Source: ZC4RG29 sp964521255
GTDB lineage: Bacteria; Bacteroidota; Bacteroidia; Cytophagales; Cyclobacteriaceae
Direction: 5' to 3'
Length of the DNA: 64,000 bases
Assembly: GCA_964521255.1 (NCBI GenBank)
Contig: CAZFRM010000025.1
Location: forward strand, 6,561-70,560
Shown: piece by piece, positions 1 through 8,842 of the stretch
Numbering within the stretch: the stretch's first letter is position 1
How the letters are laid out: every line of letters begins with the position of its first letter
The notes under the pieces: generated by a model
The model's database searches: none
The model's input: only the letters and a program-made list of their open reading frames with translations
What the model was told of the DNA's origin: nothing
Made by a program: the position numbers and the translations under genes

Positions 1-1373
1 AACTCCTCTCCGTGTTCTTTAATACCCATTTGGTATGCCTGAAGAATAGGCTCCATGGAATTGTTGCCGCCAAACTGGTCAACGCCTGCCATAATCACTT
101 TATAGTGCCTTTCAACTTCATTAAGTTTTTCTACACCCCACGGCTTGCCCCTGAATTCGTCCACAAATTTTCCTTCGGGCCGTGTTATACCCCAGTCGGT
201 GCAGACAACACCATCATAGTTGTACTGCTTTCGAAGCATATCGTTGACAATATATTTCGAGAATGAATTTCCCAGATTTTCACGGTAGACTGTATCGATT
301 CCATACGATATGGTGTAGTAAGGCATTACCGCGGATGCAGTTTTGGTTTTGCCGTTAAGTTTGAAAGCACCTTCCGTGAAGGGAATGAGATGATTCTTGA
401 ATCCTTTGCCAGGATATACGGCAAACTTTCCATAGGCAAAATGCCCATCTCTTCCACCTTCTTCCGGGCCACCACCGGGCCAGTGTTTTACCATAGCATT
501 AACACTTGTAAAGCCCCAGCCATCTTTTATCTCATCTTTTCCTTTTGAAGTTTGAAAGCCATCGATATAACCTCTTCCGATGTCTGCTGACAATACCGGA
601 TTCTCACCGAACGTTCCGTTGATTCTGTTCCAGCGAGGTTCAGTGCCAAGATCTACTTGTGGCGACAACGCAGTAGTAATTCCAAGTGCCCGATATTCTT
701 TACTGGCGATTGAACCAAACTGTTCCACTAATTGAGCATCGAACGTGGCAGCGAGACCAAGAGGTTCTGGCCACATGGATATTTTGCCACCGCTTCCGGC
801 ATCATATTCCGTTTTCGCGATAGCCGTGTGGCGTGGATCAGAACTTGTATTAACAGGAATTCCCAATGCGTTTCCTTCTGCAAGCGCTTGTAGATTGTTA
901 TTCCACATCGCTGCAACTTCAGGACTTACTACTGTTGTAATCAGTACATGTCTTACCTGGTCTTTCGTGAGAAATTCTTTTTGCTGATCTGACAAATCGG
1001 ATGGCAGGCTGCCACTTTCTTTAAATGGTTTACCGTTATAAGTACCTCTGCTAAACCCCATGTCCCGCGCTGGAATCGCTTGATGGGAGCTGTATAACAT
1101 CAACCCGGCAATTTGTTGCACAGACATTTTGGAAGCCAGGTCCCGGGCTCTTTCATCCGCTGACAATCGCCAGTCTTCGTACTTATCCAGTACGCCGTTA
1201 CGGTTAAGATCTTTGAAGGAAAGATTCCCGTCCTTAATAATTTTAACACCGGATGAAGGGGAGTATCCTAACGTCATGCCCCTGGGCTGTTCGAGTGTCT
1301 TAAACGTTTCAACATTTTGTGCCACCAGGTATTGACATTGTACAAAAATCAAAAAGATCAGTGCGCGTCTCAT
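1..1373 (-). CDS. Glycoside hydrolase family 3 beta-glucosidase-like enzyme (3' end outside window)
   Basis: Reading the minus strand from an ATG at 1373 gives an uninterrupted protein of about 457 residues that runs off the left edge, so only the N-terminal part is seen. It opens with a secretion signal (MRRALIFLIFVQC...), followed by a short region with calcium-loop character (DLNRNGVLDKYEDW). The GH3 N-terminal barrel follows. Family hallmarks are the substrate-binding KHWPGGGPEEGGRDG segment (about 427-485) and YDGVVCTDWG. In that segment Asp393 (codon 195-197) is the expected catalytic nucleophile. The family removes terminal beta-linked sugars, and the signal puts it in the periplasm or outside the cell. 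The substrate cannot be told from this. It is transcribed divergently from the antiporter at 1550. The GH3 call is firm. Confidence 0.93.
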   Translation of the reverse strand, partial: MRRALIFLIFVQCQYLVAQNVETFKTLEQPRGMTLGYSPSSGVKIIKDGNLSFKDLNRNGVLDKYEDWRLSADERARDLASKMSVQQIAGLMLYSSHQAIPARDMGFSRGTYNGKPFKESGSLPSDLSDQQKEFLTKDQVRHVLITTVVSPEVAAMWNNNLQALAEGNALGIPVNTSSDPRHTAIAKTEYDAGSGGKISMWPEPLGLAATFDAQLVEQFGSIASKEYRALGITTALSPQVDLGTEPRWNRINGTFGENPVLSADIGRGYIDGFQTSKGKDEIKDGWGFTSVNAMVKHWPGGGPEEGGRDGHFAYGKFAVYPGKGFKNHLIPFTEGAFKLNGKTKTASAVMPYYTISYGIDTVYRENLGNSFSKYIVNDMLRKQYNYDGVVCTDWGITRPEGKFVDEFRGKPWGVEKLNEVERHYKVIMAGVDQFGGNNSMEPILQAYQMGIKEHGEE

Positions 1374-1549
1374 AGGTATTAGTAATTGTTTGTGTAAATA
1401 TAACGCAATGGATGACTTTACAATACCTTCCCCGAAATATGGATAGCTGACGATTGTTTTATTTAAAGATCAGGTATAGTATGCAGTTTGCCTGTGGTTG
1501 AACCGCTGATAGGAGTTTGGGTTTAACCTTAAAGTTTTAAATTGCAATC

Positions 1550-3817
1550 ATGGAACATCTGCCCGATTTGATTCGTGACTTAGCCCTAGTTTTAACCGCG
1601 GGAGCTGTAACAACATTAATTTTCAGGAAGATCAAACAACCGCTGGTCTTAGGCTATATCATTGCCGGGTTTTTGGTAGGTCCTCATTTTCATCTCTTAC
1701 CCACCGTTGTAGATAACTACAACATTGAGATACTGGCTGAAATTGGTGTGATCTTTCTTTTGTTTAGCCTGGGATTGGAATTCAGTTTCAAGAAGCTGAT
1801 GCGCGTGGGGGGAGCTGCTTCCATTACAGCTTTTGTGGAAATTGCCGTTGTAACAACCGGCGGTTTTTATGCCGGAAGATGGCTGGGTTGGTCTGCGATG
1901 GATAGTTTATTCCTGGGAGGAATGCTGGCGAGCTCATCCACAACAATTATTATCAGAGCATTTGATGAACTGGGAGTAAAAACAAAACAATATGCCAGCA
2001 TTGTTTTTGGTGTACTGGTGGTAGAGGATATAGTTGTTATAATCCTGATGGTGTTGCTTTCTACCATTGCTGTCACGAAGCAATTTGCCGGTACTGATAT
2101 TCTTTTTACAATTTTAAAACTCGTTTCCTTCCTGGCATTGTGGTTCATCACGGGAATATCGCTCTTGCCCACCTTGCTGAAAAAAGCAAAATCGCTTATG
2201 GATGATGAAACCTTGCTGATCCTTTCCTTAGGACTTTGCCTGGGAATGGTAGTACTCGCTACGCAAGTGGGTTTCTCCGCAGAGTTGGGTGCATTTATCA
2301 TGGGTTCCATTATTGCTGAAACAACATCGGCTGAAAAAGTAGAGCACCTTACCAAACCGGTTAAAGATTTGTTCGGAGCCATATTTTTTATTTCCGTCGG
2401 CATGATGATCGACCCTCAGGCAATTATTCAATATGGACGGCCCGTAATATATATAACGCTGTTTACTTTGTTTGGAAAACTGTTTAGCACTACACTGGGT
2501 GCGCTGCTTTCCGGTCAGCCGCTCAAGCAATCCATCCAGGTGGGAATGAGCATGGCACAAATTGGTGAGTTCGCTTTTATCGTGGCCACACTGGGGCTTT
2601 CGCTTGGTGTTATATCTGATTTCCTTTTCCCTGTAGCCGTTGGCGCTTCAGCTATAACAACTTTTACAACCCCCTATTTGATAAAATTTTCAGAACCATT
2701 TTATCGCTTTCTCGAACGGCTGCTTCCACCCAAATGGATAAAACGACTAAATGCCTATTCTTCCGGCACACAAGATATTCAGGCGGAAAGTGATTGGAAG
2801 GGAGTGCTGAGATCGTATGCAGCTATTACTATCATCAATGGCATTATTTTATCAGCCCTTATTCTGTTTTCATTGGAGTTTTTAATGCCCTTTCTGAAAG
2901 AGAAAATTGAAAATCCCCTGACACGAAACGCCATCGGTCTGGTCATCTCAATTGCCTTTATGGCACCTTTCTTATGGGCGCTGGTGGCCAGGCGACCAAA
3001 AAACATGGCCTATCGCGAAATGTGGTTGGAGAAGAAGTATAGCCGTGGCCCACTGTTACTGCTGGAAATCGTCAGGGTTTTTATAGGTGTTTTGCTTATT
3101 TCGTTTTGGTTATTCAGATTATTCGCCACACAGGTGGCCATCCTGGCGGTCGTGCCTATTATTCTTGTCATTCTGTTTATTTTAACCAAGCGGCTTCAAA
3201 CCTTTTATCAACGCATAGAAGGTAGGTTTCTTGGTAATTTAAATGAGCGTGAGACGGCAGTATATAATTCACTTTCTGCAAATGTTTCACGGAAGAATGC
3301 CGACATAGAATCAGTGCTGGTTCCCTGGGACGCTCATATTATTCAGCTTGAAGTTCCTGCGGAAGCAGATTACATTGGAAGGACACTGGAGGAATTGAAA
3401 TGGCGCGAGCAATTCGGGATCAATATTGTATATGTCAAGCGCGGAGAAAGATTGATCCACCTTCCTGATCGCAATGGCTTCCTGTTGCCTTTTGATCAGG
3501 TCGGTATTCTCAGTACAGATGAACAATTCAAAGTATTTAAACCGGTTTTTGATTCTGTTATCCAGCTTGATGCAAATCCACTTGATGTAAATGAAATCTC
3601 GGTTGAGAAAATTGTGGTCAATGAGCATACAAAATTAAAGGGTTTAGACATCCGCAATTCCCGGCTAAGAGAGCGAACAAATGGTTTGGTAATTGGAATA
3701 GAAAGGAATAACCAACGAATATTAAATCCTGTGTCAACGACAGTTTTTGAATGGGGTGATATTGTCTGGATGGTGGGTGAGAAGAAAAAAATACAAGCGC
3801 TCCTGGCAAGACAATAA
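1550..3817 (+). CDS. Kef-type cation:proton antiporter with extra membrane module and two RCK_C domains
   Basis: 755 residues. Residues 1-390 form the hydrophobic CPA2 Na+/H+ exchanger domain of the KefB/KefC type. Typical stretches are ITTFTTPYLIKF and SSSTTIIIRAFDELG. About 422-547 holds four further predicted membrane segments that are not part of the minimal antiporter. The C-terminus has two RCK_C (TrkA-C) ligand-binding modules, near 593-675 (IGRTLEELKWRE) and 687-755 (LKGLDIRNSRLRER). No TrkA-N Rossmann domain is visible, so NAD or glutathione gating as in E. coli KefC is unlikely. Expected role is K+ or Na+ efflux in exchange for H+ at the inner membrane. The ATG has no strong ribosome binding site, which is normal for this group. 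It converges on the TPR gene at 3936. Confidence 0.9.
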   Translation: MEHLPDLIRDLALVLTAGAVTTLIFRKIKQPLVLGYIIAGFLVGPHFHLLPTVVDNYNIEILAEIGVIFLLFSLGLEFSFKKLMRVGGAASITAFVEIAVVTTGGFYAGRWLGWSAMDSLFLGGMLASSSTTIIIRAFDELGVKTKQYASIVFGVLVVEDIVVIILMVLLSTIAVTKQFAGTDILFTILKLVSFLALWFITGISLLPTLLKKAKSLMDDETLLILSLGLCLGMVVLATQVGFSAELGAFIMGSIIAETTSAEKVEHLTKPVKDLFGAIFFISVGMMIDPQAIIQYGRPVIYITLFTLFGKLFSTTLGALLSGQPLKQSIQVGMSMAQIGEFAFIVATLGLSLGVISDFLFPVAVGASAITTFTTPYLIKFSEPFYRFLERLLPPKWIKRLNAYSSGTQDIQAESDWKGVLRSYAAITIINGIILSALILFSLEFLMPFLKEKIENPLTRNAIGLVISIAFMAPFLWALVARRPKNMAYREMWLEKKYSRGPLLLLEIVRVFIGVLLISFWLFRLFATQVAILAVVPIILVILFILTKRLQTFYQRIEGRFLGNLNERETAVYNSLSANVSRKNADIESVLVPWDAHIIQLEVPAEADYIGRTLEELKWREQFGINIVYVKRGERLIHLPDRNGFLLPFDQVGILSTDEQFKVFKPVFDSVIQLDANPLDVNEISVEKIVVNEHTKLKGLDIRNSRLRERTNGLVIGIERNNQRILNPVSTTVFEWGDIVWMVGEKKKIQALLARQ

Positions 3818-3846
3818 GTTTATAGAGATTCTGGATCATGTTAACC

Positions 3847-3885
3847 GGGGGTCATGATGTGACATTCCGGCATATATTGACCCCC
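3847..3885. terminator. Hairpin between convergent genes
   Basis: GGGGGTCA (3847-3854) pairs perfectly with TGACCCCC (3878-3885) across a loop of 23 bases. It is followed by an A/T-rich tract (TTAAATTTTTAA). It sits between the convergent ends of the antiporter and the TPR gene, where a bidirectional terminator would be expected. The loop is long, so another role is possible. Confidence 0.4.
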
Positions 3886-3935
3886 TTAAATTTTTAAAAG
3901 TCTCTCATTGTAATGATCTATGCGAATTAAGTGAA

Positions 3936-5144
3936 TCACTTGCAAACCACACTTCTGATCTTCTCGATGCCTTGTGCATTTAATGATTCAGCTTTTTGTA
4001 CATCGCTGCAGGCTTCTTTCAATTGGCCTAACCTGTGACGGACAATTGCGCGGTTGACATAAGCTTGAGCATACTCCGGATAATACAGAATAGCTACTGA
4101 ATAGTCTTCAGCCGATTCGTTTAGCTTATTCATTTTGCTTAAAACATTTCCCCTGCAAAACCAGGCTTTCTCATAATTGTTCTTTAACGCGATAGCGCGT
4201 GTAAAATCTTTATACGCTCCTGTAAAATCCTGAAGTTTTTCTTTTACCAATCCCCGGTTTATCCAGCTATCAGCATCAGCGTTGTTTAACTCTATCGCTT
4301 TATCATAATCTTCCAGGGCTCCTTTTAAATACCCTTGATTCAAACGATAATATGCGCGCTCAAGGTAAGGGTAGGAGAGTTCGGGATTCAGTTCGATAGC
4401 TTTATTTAACTGCTCTTCTGCGGCTGAAGGATTTTCTTTTTTATTCATCAAAACACCAAGATTATGATGAGCGATGGAATGACTTTCGTTTATGGAAAGC
4501 GCTTTTTGATAATCCGCTTCAGCGCCATCCAGATTATTTTGATCTTGTTTCGTTAAACCACGATGCACATAATAGTCAGCTTCCTTTGGATTTATCATTA
4601 TTGCTGAATCAAAATAGGCGAGAGCGATATCGTAATGTTTTAATTTGTACTCAGCAAGGCCGATGTAATTCAGTACATAGTCTTTCATTGATGATCCCTG
4701 AGCGCTGATGATCTGGTCTGTTCCTCCTCCAAATGATGATTGCCTGTAAAAGATAGATTGTGTTTCGCCAGAGGAAGGAAGATGAAGAAATTTTTTAAAA
4801 TCTTCTGCTGCAGCTTCATATTGTGCTGCCTGGTATCGCGCTAAACCACGGCTAAACAGCGCTTCACGCTGGTTGGGATATTTCTCAAGGTAGATGCTGT
4901 AATCCGTAACTGCTCCCTTCCAATCTTTTAAGCGTTCTTTCGTAGCTGCCCGTGAAGTGTAGGCTTCATAATAACCGGCATCGGCAACAAGACATTGATT
5001 GAATTGTTGAAGCGCCTCGTCATACTTACCCGAATTATAAGCAAGCTCACCAGCCTCAAAAAGCTCGTTTGCACGTTTTCTGTAATTCTGCGCAAAAGCC
5101 TCAATACAAGCGAATCCTATCAATATCAAAATCAAACGCCGCAT
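3936..5144 (-). CDS. Periplasmic tetratricopeptide repeat protein
   Basis: 402 residues starting with a cleavable signal peptide (MRRLILILIGFACIEAFAQ). The rest is a run of about ten TPR units of 34 residues, with motifs such as YNSGKYDEALQQFNQCL, KYDIALAYFDSAIMINP and LEDYDKAIELNNADADSW. TPR arrays are helical scaffolds for protein binding, and no catalytic motif is present. The gene is divergent from the TetR gene at 5283, with 138 bp between them, so the two could share a control region. The specific partner is unknown. The TPR assignment is certain. Confidence 0.88.
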   Translation of the reverse strand: MRRLILILIGFACIEAFAQNYRKRANELFEAGELAYNSGKYDEALQQFNQCLVADAGYYEAYTSRAATKERLKDWKGAVTDYSIYLEKYPNQREALFSRGLARYQAAQYEAAAEDFKKFLHLPSSGETQSIFYRQSSFGGGTDQIISAQGSSMKDYVLNYIGLAEYKLKHYDIALAYFDSAIMINPKEADYYVHRGLTKQDQNNLDGAEADYQKALSINESHSIAHHNLGVLMNKKENPSAAEEQLNKAIELNPELSYPYLERAYYRLNQGYLKGALEDYDKAIELNNADADSWINRGLVKEKLQDFTGAYKDFTRAIALKNNYEKAWFCRGNVLSKMNKLNESAEDYSVAILYYPEYAQAYVNRAIVRHRLGQLKEACSDVQKAESLNAQGIEKIRSVVCK

Positions 5145-5282
5145 ATAATAATTTGCTTAAATGAAGTTAACGATTATTCACAATTCAATTCTAATACTCA
5201 CGCCTTCTCGGCCGGAGTCCTTTCGAACCATCTTTTTGTACATCAACCAAACCCTTTACGCATATTTCATGTTTAAGGAAGC

Positions 5283-5960
5283 ATGGAAACTACAAAGCGA
5301 TCAAAGAAAAAAACAGGCTCCGATACTTCCCGGGGAAAAATCGTGAGCGCATATAAAGAATTTTTATTACTGGAAGGTAAACAACCTGCATCGGTGTATA
5401 AGTTCTGTTTGGATCTGGGTATTAGTGAGGATAATTTTTATTCTCACTTCGGCTCTTTCGAAGGATTGGAAAAAGCAGTATGGAAGGGATTTGTTGAGGA
5501 GACGATCAGTCGTCTGAGCGGAGACAAATCCTTTGCGTCATTCACTACACAAGAAAAAATTCTTGCTTTCTATTATACACTGCTTGAAGTTTTTAAATCC
5601 AACCGGAGTTTTATTGTTCTTCAACTTGGCCAGCACAAAAAACTGGAGATCACGCCAGGTTTTATTAAGGACTTTAAAGTTGATTATGAAAACTTCATTG
5701 CGGAGTTAATAAACAATGGTTTGAAGAACGGCGATATTGCAGCAAGGCCCTACCTCGACAAGCGCTATCCCCAACTTTTTTGGACTCACTTTGTGTTGTT
5801 GTTACTTTATTGGAAGGATGATGACAGTCCTGCCTTTGAGAAAACAGATGCCTACGTTGAGAAATCAGTAAGGCTTGCATTTGATTTGATTGGAAAAGGT
5901 GTAATCGATTCAGCGGTAGACTTTGCCAAATTCATTTATCAGAGTAAGGTTAAAAGTTGA
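5283..5960 (+). CDS. TetR/AcrR family transcriptional regulator
   Basis: 225 residues, the usual TetR size. The N-terminal third carries a TetR-type helix-turn-helix (residues about 30-65: ASVYKFCLDLGISEDNFYSH, then FGSFEGLEKAVW). The remainder is a helical ligand or dimer domain of the type common in Bacteroidota. The start at 5283 is preceded by AAGGAAGC, a reasonable ribosome binding site. A charged lysine-rich stretch (TTKRSKKKTG) precedes the DNA-binding domain. The next gene downstream on the same strand is the ABC1 kinase, separated by a 139 bp repeat element. I infer that the regulator and kinase may once have been one unit. The ligand is unknown. Confidence 0.85.
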   Translation: METTKRSKKKTGSDTSRGKIVSAYKEFLLLEGKQPASVYKFCLDLGISEDNFYSHFGSFEGLEKAVWKGFVEETISRLSGDKSFASFTTQEKILAFYYTLLEVFKSNRSFIVLQLGQHKKLEITPGFIKDFKVDYENFIAELINNGLKNGDIAARPYLDKRYPQLFWTHFVLLLLYWKDDDSPAFEKTDAYVEKSVRLAFDLIGKGVIDSAVDFAKFIYQSKVKS

Positions 5961-6029
5961 TTGTTATCATTATTTAATACAAGACCGAAAGTCGGGAAGT
6001 CCGCAAGTCCGAAAGAAGGAGAGCACTAA

Positions 6030-6168
6030 TGTCGTGTCATATTTGAGTTGACGGGTCATCCATCGCTTGCCCCTAGCCCCGCCAGCTGGCGGGGAAACAG
6101 CGCGCAGGAATGCCCCTTTAGGGTTAGGGGCTGCGTAGGAGACATGAAACTTTATTGTTGACACGACA
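6030..6168. mobile_element. MITE-like repeat element with 10 bp terminal inverted repeats
   Basis: TGTCGTGTCA (6030-6039) is repeated in inverse at 6159-6168 (TGACACGACA). Both ends are flanked by CTAA (6026-6029 and 6169-6172), which looks like a 4 bp target duplication. The 139 bp interior has no credible ORF. It holds a perfect 18 bp palindrome, CCCCGCCAGCTGGCGGGG (6077-6094), and a second pair of C-rich/G-rich blocks (GCCCCTA near 6070 and TTAGGGGC near 6124). It is much richer in G+C than the surroundings. It fits a non-autonomous element or an intergenic repeat family. Confidence 0.5.
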
Positions 6169-6267
6169 CTAAAAGATTTATCTTCTCAATGACCAATTAC
6201 TAATGACTTATGTCGATTCGAAATAATTAAAAGTTAGTTGAATAACGGATAACCAATAACCACCCCC

Positions 6268-7569
6268 ATGAAGGAACACAACAGCATACCTGTATCGAAA
6301 GTAAAACGGGCTACAAAGTTCATTACTACGGGAGCGAAGATTGGTACCAACTACCTCAAACATTATAGCAAAAAGCTTCTTGACCCGGATATAAGCAAAG
6401 ATGAGCTTCACAGTGACAATGCCAACGATATATACAATTCATTGAGTGAGTTGAAAGGAAGTGCATTGAAAGTGGCGCAAATGCTTAGTATGGATAAGAA
6501 CTTGCTGCCTACTGCCTATCAGCAAAAGTTTGCAATGGCTCAGTATAGTGCGCCTCCTTTGTCTTATCCTTTAGTGGTGAAGACTTTCCATACTTACTTT
6601 GGCAAAGGTCCTGAACAAATATTTGATTCGTTTACACGAAAGGCTGTTAATGCAGCTTCCATGGGGCAAGTACACCAGGCCACCCTGGATGGAAAAAAAC
6701 TGGCTGTAAAGATTCAGTATCCGGGTATTGGCGATAGCGTTAAATCAGATCTCGCAATGGTAAAGCCTATTGCTCTCTCCATGTTCAATCTCAACCCGGT
6801 TGAATATGATGAGTTCATCAAAGAAGTGGAGATGCGGATGATGGAAGAGACTGATTATACATTAGAACTGGACCGGTCAATAGAATTATCAGAGAAAGCC
6901 AGGAGTATCCCTAACCTGATTTTCCCGAAATACTATCCTGAATTTTCATGTCCGAAGATACTGGTGATGGATTGGCTGGAAGGTGAGCCGCTGGGTGAAT
7001 TTTTAAAAAATCCCGTTGATAAAAATACCGGCAGCAAACTTGGGCAGGCGATGTGGGATTTCTATCATTTCCAAATGCATACATTAAAGGCTGTGCATGC
7101 TGATCCGCATCCGGGAAATTTTATTATTACTAAAGATCATCAGCTTGGCATCATTGATTTTGGATGCGTTAAAGTTATACCGCAGGATTTTTACCACACT
7201 TACTTCCAATTGCATGACCGCGACTTACTGCACGATCAAAAGAAGAAGCTAAGAGTATTCAGTGATCTTCGATTCCTCCACCCGGAAGATAGCAGTAAAG
7301 ACAAAGCGTTTTATATCAACCTCTTTACGCAATTGGTTGAACTTCTTGCGCGTCCGTTTCACTATGATGAATTTGACTTCGATGATAACGAGTACTTTGA
7401 AACATTGTATTCCTTTGGTGAAAAACTTTCCAACATGCGTGAACTGCGCGAATCAAAAAAGCCAAGAGGTGTACGTGATGCGATCTATATTAATCGCACC
7501 TACTTTGGCATTTATAATATCCTTCACGACCTCCGGGCTACGGTTAAAATAGGGGAGCAGTCGTTGTAA
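6268..7569 (+). CDS. ABC1/AarF/UbiB family atypical kinase
   Basis: 433 residues covering the full ABC1 domain. The diagnostic N-terminal helix LKGSALKVAQMLS corresponds to the KxGQ motif. It is followed by the Ala-rich loop AASMGQVHQATL, the ATP-binding lysine in LAVKIQYPG, and the catalytic and metal sites in HADPHPGNF and LGIIDFGCVK. Relatives are ATP-binding proteins that support ubiquinone or other isoprenoid-lipid metabolism. In a Bacteroidota cell the likely link is menaquinone or lipid homeostasis, but this is inference. No C-terminal membrane anchor like that of E. coli UbiB is seen. It follows the TetR gene in the same direction. The family call is firm and the substrate unknown. 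Confidence 0.9.
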   Translation: MKEHNSIPVSKVKRATKFITTGAKIGTNYLKHYSKKLLDPDISKDELHSDNANDIYNSLSELKGSALKVAQMLSMDKNLLPTAYQQKFAMAQYSAPPLSYPLVVKTFHTYFGKGPEQIFDSFTRKAVNAASMGQVHQATLDGKKLAVKIQYPGIGDSVKSDLAMVKPIALSMFNLNPVEYDEFIKEVEMRMMEETDYTLELDRSIELSEKARSIPNLIFPKYYPEFSCPKILVMDWLEGEPLGEFLKNPVDKNTGSKLGQAMWDFYHFQMHTLKAVHADPHPGNFIITKDHQLGIIDFGCVKVIPQDFYHTYFQLHDRDLLHDQKKKLRVFSDLRFLHPEDSSKDKAFYINLFTQLVELLARPFHYDEFDFDDNEYFETLYSFGEKLSNMRELRESKKPRGVRDAIYINRTYFGIYNILHDLRATVKIGEQSL

Positions 7570-7650
7570 CTTCGCTTTAATAAATTTGGAAAAACAACTC
7601 ATGATCAATAATTTAGCACTGTGTACTTAATTTTTTAAACTAAGTAAAAT

Positions 7651-8496
7651 ATGAGAGCTATCTGGAAGGGACATATACAGTTTTCGTTAGTAACTATTCC
7701 TGTTCGCATTTACAATGCTATTGACTCGGGTCAGACCATCAGCTTTAACCTGTTGTCTAAAGAAGCGCATAACCCCGTGAGCTATGAAAAGAAAGATAAG
7801 GTAACGGGAGAACCTCTTCGTAGTGAAGACATTGTTAAAGGCTACCAGTATGAGCCGGGACAATTCGTGATTATTGAACAGGAAGATCTGGATAAGGTCA
7901 AATTGAAAAGCACAAAGGTTATAGAGATTGAAGGATTTGTAAGCAAGGAAGAAGTGCACCCAACATTATATGAGGCTCCATACTTTATTGGTCCTGATGG
8001 AGATATAGCCGCGAAAACCTATGGACTGCTGGCAGCCGTATTAAAAGATTCAGGAAAAATTGCCGTAGGTAAAGTTGTGCTTCGTGATCGCGAAACACCC
8101 GTACTTTTAACACCGCTTGAAAAAGGAATTGTCATGTACAGGCTTCGCTATCCGAACGAAGTAAGAAGTATAAATGAAGTGCCCCAACTTCTGGAAGTAA
8201 AAGCAGATAAGGAACAACTGAAGCTTGCCAAGACTTTGGTCGATTCAATGACGACAAAGTTTGCCAACATAGAAATGAAAGACCACTATTATGATGCGCT
8301 GAAAGCAATCATTGATGCAAAAGTACAGGGCAAAGAAATTGTAACCGTTGCGGAAGAAGAACCTAAAGTTGTAGATATCATGACGGCCCTGAAAGCCAGC
8401 ATCGATGCAGCGAAGAAACCAATGGAAAAAGCTAAGGGCAAAGCAGCGAAGGAGGAGAAAGTAAAGACAAAGATTACAAGGAGGAAGGCCAGTTGA
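7651..8496 (+). CDS. ku: Ku protein, non-homologous end joining
   Basis: 281 residues, typical of bacterial Ku. The start MRAIWKGHIQFSLVTIPVRIYNA is diagnostic. The core beta-barrel continues through VLRDRETPVLLTPLEKGIVMYRLRYPNEVR. As a homodimer, Ku threads onto double-strand DNA ends and recruits LigD. The last 40 residues are a Lys/Ala-rich tail (KKPMEKAKGKAAKEEKVK), as often found in bacterial Ku, where it contacts DNA. The partner ligase is not adjacent but lies at 33281-35596. The gene appears to be transcribed alone, 81 bp after the ABC1 kinase. Confidence 0.97.
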   Translation: MRAIWKGHIQFSLVTIPVRIYNAIDSGQTISFNLLSKEAHNPVSYEKKDKVTGEPLRSEDIVKGYQYEPGQFVIIEQEDLDKVKLKSTKVIEIEGFVSKEEVHPTLYEAPYFIGPDGDIAAKTYGLLAAVLKDSGKIAVGKVVLRDRETPVLLTPLEKGIVMYRLRYPNEVRSINEVPQLLEVKADKEQLKLAKTLVDSMTTKFANIEMKDHYYDALKAIIDAKVQGKEIVTVAEEEPKVVDIMTALKASIDAAKKPMEKAKGKAAKEEKVKTKITRRKAS

Positions 8497-8842
8497 GTTA
8501 TCAGTTATTAAGTGTCAAATTTCCAAGTTGGCGGACATTATTTTCCTGATTAACCGCTAGTCCTGTTTTGTCAAGTTTATAAAATGGTTGGGTAAGTCCT
8601 TACTTCGATTAAGCGTCTTGTTTGCGTGTCGTAAATAATTTTGCATTTCACATAACTTCCGTAGTCGACACGCTGGTGTATTATAATTTCAAAACCCGGA
8701 GCTGAAGCTCCGGGCTACAGACAGGTGATCCCTACGGGATCAGGGTTCATGTCTCATTGAAACGAATTTTTCACAACTCACTGACTGTTCTTACTGGAGA
8801 ATTTGTTTTATTGCAAGTATCAAACATGTGATAATTTTTCGT
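8497..8842. other. 346 bp non-coding stretch
   Basis: No ORF of credible composition. It carries an 8 bp inverted repeat (GCGTGTCG at 8624-8631, CGACACGC at 8666-8673) and the double-hairpin element at 8695-8741. No clear promoter was recognised for the gene at 8843. Confidence 0.6.
8695..8741. repeat. Double-hairpin (REP-like) intergenic element
   Basis: CCCGGAGCT (8695-8703) and AGCTCCGGG (8706-8714) form a 9 bp stem with a 2-base loop. GATCCC (8727-8732) and GGGATC (8736-8741) form a second stem with a 3-base loop. Two compact G+C-rich hairpins about 12 bp apart in an A+T-rich gap resemble bacterial REP-type repeats. No second copy is seen in this window. Confidence 0.5.

Noticed and set aside
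1867..2403. 178-codon minus-strand ORF inside the antiporter gene
   Set aside because: It lies entirely opposite a well-supported CDS and its translation has no family features, so it is a shadow frame.
6061..6170. Possible CRISPR or tRNA in the G+C-rich block after the TetR gene
   Set aside because: There is only one palindrome, no regularly spaced repeats and no cloverleaf or T-loop, so the repeat-element reading is better.
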